A DNA stretch of 64,000 bases from an uncultured Phocaeicola sp. (lineage in GTDB: Bacteria > Bacteroidota > Bacteroidia > Bacteroidales > Bacteroidaceae): contig CALUGI010000005.1 of the NCBI GenBank assembly GCA_944320135.1, forward strand, positions 59,379 through 123,378, read 5' to 3'. The notes beneath the pieces were generated by a model. It did no database searches, was not told the DNA's origin, and worked only from the letters and a program-made list of their open reading frames with translations. The position numbers and the translations under genes were made by a program. Shown here piece after piece: positions 61,177 to 64,000 of the stretch (positions are counted from its first letter, which is position 1; every line of letters begins with the position of its first letter).

Positions 61177-61717
61177 CTGCTTCCCTGATGATTTCCATGC
61201 CTATCTTGATGGCTTCCTCGTTCATCGGAATCAGGTTGTGGTGGCGTTCGGGAAGCGTTTTGCGCAATGCCTTGACCACGCTTTCCACCGACACCACGGG
61301 ACGTATCTTCAGCAGTCCGCCCAGCACAATCATGTTGAACGTCTTCGCCATCTTGCGCTCGTTCGCCTCGTCCATCGCATCGATGCGGTACACCCGGATA
61401 TCCTTCCGTGTGGGAGGGTTGATGATTCCGTATCCGTCATATATCAGCACGCCGCCCGGCTTTACCTTGCTTTCGAACTTGGCAAGGGAGGGCTGGTTGA
61501 GGATGATTGCGGTGTCGTATTTGCTCAGGATAGGAGAAGATATGCGCTCGTCGCTGATGATGACGGTCACGTTGGCCGTGCCGCCGCGCTGTTCCGGTCC
61601 GTAGGCCGGCATCCATGTCACTTCCTTGTCTTCCATCAGCCCCGAATAGGCAAGGATTTTCCCCATAGAGAGCACGCCTTGTCCGCCGAAGCCTGCTATA
61701 ATAATTTCTTCTTTCAT
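61169..61717 (-). CDS. 2-oxoacid:ferredoxin oxidoreductase, gamma subunit
   Basis: 182 residues of the POR_C domain: it begins EEIIIAGFGGQGVLSMGKILAYSG with a Gly-rich loop and has TWMPAYGPEQRGGTANV, typical of Kor/Vor gamma subunits. It joins the alpha, beta and delta subunits to convert 2-oxoacids to acyl-CoA and CO2 with reduction of ferredoxin. Last gene of the operon, 12 bases after the beta subunit. Confidence 0.92.
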   Translation of the reverse strand: MKEEIIIAGFGGQGVLSMGKILAYSGLMEDKEVTWMPAYGPEQRGGTANVTVIISDERISSPILSKYDTAIILNQPSLAKFESKVKPGGVLIYDGYGIINPPTRKDIRVYRIDAMDEANERKMAKTFNMIVLGGLLKIRPVVSVESVVKALRKTLPERHHNLIPMNEEAIKIGMEIIREAGE

Positions 61718-61729
61718 ACGGTTCAGGGT

Positions 61730-62503
61730 TTATTTGATTTCAGTTGTATCTTTCAAGTCGCCTAAAGGATAGAAGGGGAACATGTTCTCTTCCATCCATT
61801 TGTTGGCTTTTTCCGGCGTCATCTTCCATCCGGAACTGCATGTGGAGACGATTTCCACTAAGCTGGAGCCTTTTTTCTGCATGGAGCACTCGAACGCCTT
61901 GCGGATGGCTTTTTTGGCCTTGCGGATGGCGGCGACCGACTGCACGGACTGGCGCGTCACATAGCAGGTGCCCTGAAGCGTGGCGGCGATTTCGGTCATC
62001 TTCAGCGGATAGCCGTGAACCTCCGGAATGCGTCCGTAGGGGCAGGTGGATGTCTTCATGCCCAACAGGGTGGTGGGAGCCATCTGGCCGCCCGTCATTC
62101 CGTAGATGGCATTGTTGATGAAGATAATGGTGATGTTCTCCCCACGGTTCAGCGCGTGGATAGTCTCTGCCGTACCGATGCAGGCCAGGTCGCCGTCGCC
62201 CTGATAGGTGAACACCAGACGGTCGGGCCACAGCCGCTTGACGGCGGTTGCCAGCGCGGGAGCGCGTCCGTGGGCGGCTTCCTGGCAATCGATGTCTAAA
62301 TAGTTGTACATGAATACGGCGCAGCCTACCGGACTTACGCCGACGGCCTTTTCCGCCATTCCCATTTCGTCGATTACTTCCGCAATCAGTTTGTGTACTA
62401 CTCCGTGGCTGCATCCCGGACAATAGTGCATGGGGTTGTCGTTCAGTAGCCGGGGTTTCTGGTAAACCAGATTCTCTGGCTTCATTATATCTTCTTTTGT
62501 CAT
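61730..62503 (-). CDS. 2-oxoacid:ferredoxin oxidoreductase, beta (TPP-binding) subunit
   Basis: 257 residues from ATG 62503; an ATG six codons later (MKPENLVYQ) is also possible. It has CPGCSHGVVHKLIAEV near the N-terminus, and the thiamine diphosphate motif GDGDLACIGTAETIHALNRGENITIIFINNAIYGMTGGQ with the GDG-N pattern. It binds TPP and carries out the decarboxylation step. The ATGA overlap with the small membrane protein gene upstream indicates coupling. Confidence 0.94.
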   Translation of the reverse strand: MTKEDIMKPENLVYQKPRLLNDNPMHYCPGCSHGVVHKLIAEVIDEMGMAEKAVGVSPVGCAVFMYNYLDIDCQEAAHGRAPALATAVKRLWPDRLVFTYQGDGDLACIGTAETIHALNRGENITIIFINNAIYGMTGGQMAPTTLLGMKTSTCPYGRIPEVHGYPLKMTEIAATLQGTCYVTRQSVQSVAAIRKAKKAIRKAFECSMQKKGSSLVEIVSTCSSGWKMTPEKANKWMEENMFPFYPLGDLKDTTEIK

Positions 62504-62703
62504 AACGTTCTTCTTTTATTCTGATTGTTCTTCTGCGTAAAGCGCAGCACGTATTCTACCATTTTGATGACAATCGCGGCCATACATACGTACATGTACA
62601 GGAAGGGATGGCTGTCGCTCGTCGTGAAGAATAGGACGATGGAAGCCGCCGCCCCGATCATGAACAGTATGTTCAGTATGTTCCTTACCAGTCCGATGTT
62701 CAT
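62500..62703 (-). CDS. Small two-helix membrane protein in the oxoacid oxidoreductase operon
   Basis: 67 residues: MNIGLVRNILNILFMIGAAASIVLFF, a short polar turn (TTSDSHPF), a second helix (LYMYVCMAAIVIKMVEYVL), and a basic tail ending KNNQNKRRTL. It lies one base after the alpha-subunit gene and overlaps the beta-subunit start by four bases, so it is an integral part of the operon. I do not know a function. It could tether the otherwise soluble complex to the membrane, or may be a conserved small protein of unrelated role. Confidence 0.75.
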   Translation of the reverse strand: MNIGLVRNILNILFMIGAAASIVLFFTTSDSHPFLYMYVCMAAIVIKMVEYVLRFTQKNNQNKRRTL

Positions 62704-62704
62704 G

Positions 62705-63790
62705 TCATTGCTTGTTTATCAGTTGTTTCCGGATTGCTTCAATCACCTCGTCCGGGTCGGGGACGATGCCTCCCAGACGGCCGAAGTGCTCTACCGGCAC
62801 TTTGCATTCCACGGCCAGCTGCACGTCTTCAATCATCTGGCCGCTGTTCAGTTCGACCACCAGAATGCCTTTCACCTGCTTGGCTCTTTCTTTGACGGCT
62901 TTGGTCGGGAACGGCCATAGGGTGACGGGGCGGAGCAGACCTACCTTGATGCCCATTTCGCGGGCGTGCTCCATCGACTTCTGTGCGATGCGCGCGCAGG
63001 AGCCGAAAGCCACGATGAGATATTCCGCGTCTTCGCAGTTGATTTCTTCATAGCGCGCTTCCTTTTCCTCGATTTCCGCGTATTTGGCCTGCAGGTGCAG
63101 GTTGCGTTGTTCCATGACGGACGGGTCGAGTTCGAGCGAAGTGATGATGTTCGGCTTGCGTCCCTTGCATCCCGTTGCGGCCCAAGGGCATTGTGCTGTC
63201 ACTTCTTCTTCGGTGCGGCGCGGACGGGGGGCGGGCAGAACCACTTTCTCCATCATTTGCCCGATAACGCCGTCGGTGAGAATCATGGCCGGGTTGCGGT
63301 ACTTGAACGCCAGCTTGAAAGCGAGGTCGACGAAATCAGCCATTTCCTGCACCGATGCCGGAGCGAGCACAATCAGACGGTAATCGCCGTGCCCGCCTCC
63401 TTTGGTTGCCTGGAAATAGTCGGCCTGGCTCGGCTGGATAGTTCCCAAACCCGGCCCGCCGCGCATCACGTTCACCACCAGGCAGGGCAGCTCCGCGCCT
63501 GCGATATAGGAGATGCCTTCCTGCTTCAGGCTCACGCCCGGACTTGATGATGAGGTCATCACCATCTTTCCGCTTCCCGCGCCTCCATATACCATGTTGA
63601 TTGCCGCCACTTCGCTTTCGGCCTGGAGCACCACCATTCCGGTGGTTTCCCAAGGCTTCAGTTCGGCAAGAGTTTCCAATACTTCCGATTGGGGAGTGAT
63701 AGGGTATCCGAAGTAACCGTCCACGCCGATGCGTACAGCCGCGTGGGCGATGGCTTCGTTGCCTTTCATTAAAACGACTTCTTCTGTCAT
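62705..63790 (-). CDS. 2-oxoacid:ferredoxin oxidoreductase, alpha subunit
   Basis: 361 residues of the POR_N type: LMKGNEAIAHAAVRIGVDGYFGYPITPQSEVLETLAEL, MVYGGAGSGKMVMTSSSSPGVSLKQEGISYIAGAELPCLVVNVMRGGPGLG, then a C-terminal domain (KVGLLRPVTLWPFPTKAVKERAKQVKGILVVELN). It resembles VorB/KorA proteins used for branched-chain or 2-oxoglutarate substrates; which substrate cannot be decided here. The active complex also needs the ferredoxin subunit encoded 24 bases upstream. Confidence 0.94.
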   Translation of the reverse strand: MTEEVVLMKGNEAIAHAAVRIGVDGYFGYPITPQSEVLETLAELKPWETTGMVVLQAESEVAAINMVYGGAGSGKMVMTSSSSPGVSLKQEGISYIAGAELPCLVVNVMRGGPGLGTIQPSQADYFQATKGGGHGDYRLIVLAPASVQEMADFVDLAFKLAFKYRNPAMILTDGVIGQMMEKVVLPAPRPRRTEEEVTAQCPWAATGCKGRKPNIITSLELDPSVMEQRNLHLQAKYAEIEEKEARYEEINCEDAEYLIVAFGSCARIAQKSMEHAREMGIKVGLLRPVTLWPFPTKAVKERAKQVKGILVVELNSGQMIEDVQLAVECKVPVEHFGRLGGIVPDPDEVIEAIRKQLINKQ

Positions 63791-63814
63791 AATCTTTTCT
63801 TTTTTGAATTTGTT

Positions 63815-64000
63815 CTATTCTTCACACTTCGCTCTGTAGACGGTCAGACATCCGTCGGGGCACACGATGGCGCATGAAGAGCATCCGTTGCAGGTGCCTT
63901 CCACAACCTGCTGGACAAAATTGTATCCTTTCTGATTAACTTTCGGGGTGAGTGACAATACGTGGAGCGGGCAGGCAACCACACAGAGGTTGCATCCCTT
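63815..64000 (-). CDS. 4Fe-4S ferredoxin-type delta subunit (5' end outside window)
   Basis: 62 codons are visible, entering from the right edge and stopping at TAG 63817-63815. Two cluster motifs can be read: CNLCVVACP (second half of the first motif in the window) and CNGCSSCAIVCP, followed by DGCLTVYR. This is the electron-carrying subunit of the oxoacid:ferredoxin oxidoreductase and the first visible gene of the operon. Its N-terminus and the operon promoter lie outside the window. Confidence 0.92.
   Translation of the reverse strand, partial: KGCNLCVVACPLHVLSLTPKVNQKGYNFVQQVVEGTCNGCSSCAIVCPDGCLTVYRAKCEE

Overview
This is a bacterial chromosome segment from the phylum Bacteroidota, order Bacteroidales, most likely a GC-rich relative of Bacteroides. 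The support is: SusC/SusD pairs, a hybrid two-component sensor, fimbrillin-type lipoproteins, the DUF4286-ruvC and DUF4492-cydA-cydB gene orders, a FeoA-FeoB fusion, and recurring TAnnTTTG promoter boxes (the Bacteroidetes -7 element) upstream of genes. No rRNA, CRISPR array, integrase or complete insertion sequence was seen. One tRNA is present (Thr, anticodon CGT).

Layout. 1-5.3 kb: a TetR regulator running off the left edge, DUF4286-ruvC, a lipoprotein type I pullulanase, and a double-ATPase ModF-like ABC protein. 5.3-5.9 kb: two promoter-plus-hairpin units; the minus-strand one overlaps the start of a small membrane protein. 5.9-12.6 kb, minus strand: a LytS/LytR-type kinase and regulator, then a TolC-MacA-MacB type efflux operon. 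12.7-15.8 kb: cytochrome bd oxidase. 16-37 kb: the accessory glycan region. It holds a beta-helix glycosidase, a hybrid sensor and a GH30 enzyme in close order, two fimbrillin-like lipoproteins, a 675-base spacer with three long palindromic repeats, and then an ECF sigma factor, SusC, SusD, two IPT/TIG surface lipoproteins and an alginate-lyase-fold enzyme. 37-51.9 kb is mostly housekeeping: aspS, gtrA-like, ACT protein and phenylacetate-CoA ligase, gcvP, a metallo-beta-lactamase-fold hydrolase, rsmG, lipB, feoAB, tilS and a histone H1-like protein. 51.9-59 kb: envelope and metabolic genes, the tRNA, and a porin/solute-binding/oxidoreductase operon. 59.1-60.8 kb: a broken HindIII-like restriction-modification pair. 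61.2-64 kb: a 2-oxoacid:ferredoxin oxidoreductase operon that runs off the right edge.

How genes work together. The PUL-like block 26.5-36.9 kb looks like one glycan uptake unit: sigma switch, outer-membrane import pair, binding lipoproteins and a lyase. The 16-23 kb block would supply extra depolymerases and a periplasmic glycan sensor. Redox and energy genes (bd oxidase, FeoB, ferredoxin-linked oxoacid oxidoreductase) fit an anaerobic or nanaerobic gut commensal.

The two most unusual observations are (1) a 22-base-phased, strongly degenerate repeat pattern that fills at least ten separate intergenic gaps and often builds the transcription terminators, and (2) a HindIII-family restriction-modification system in which both genes carry independent frame breaks.
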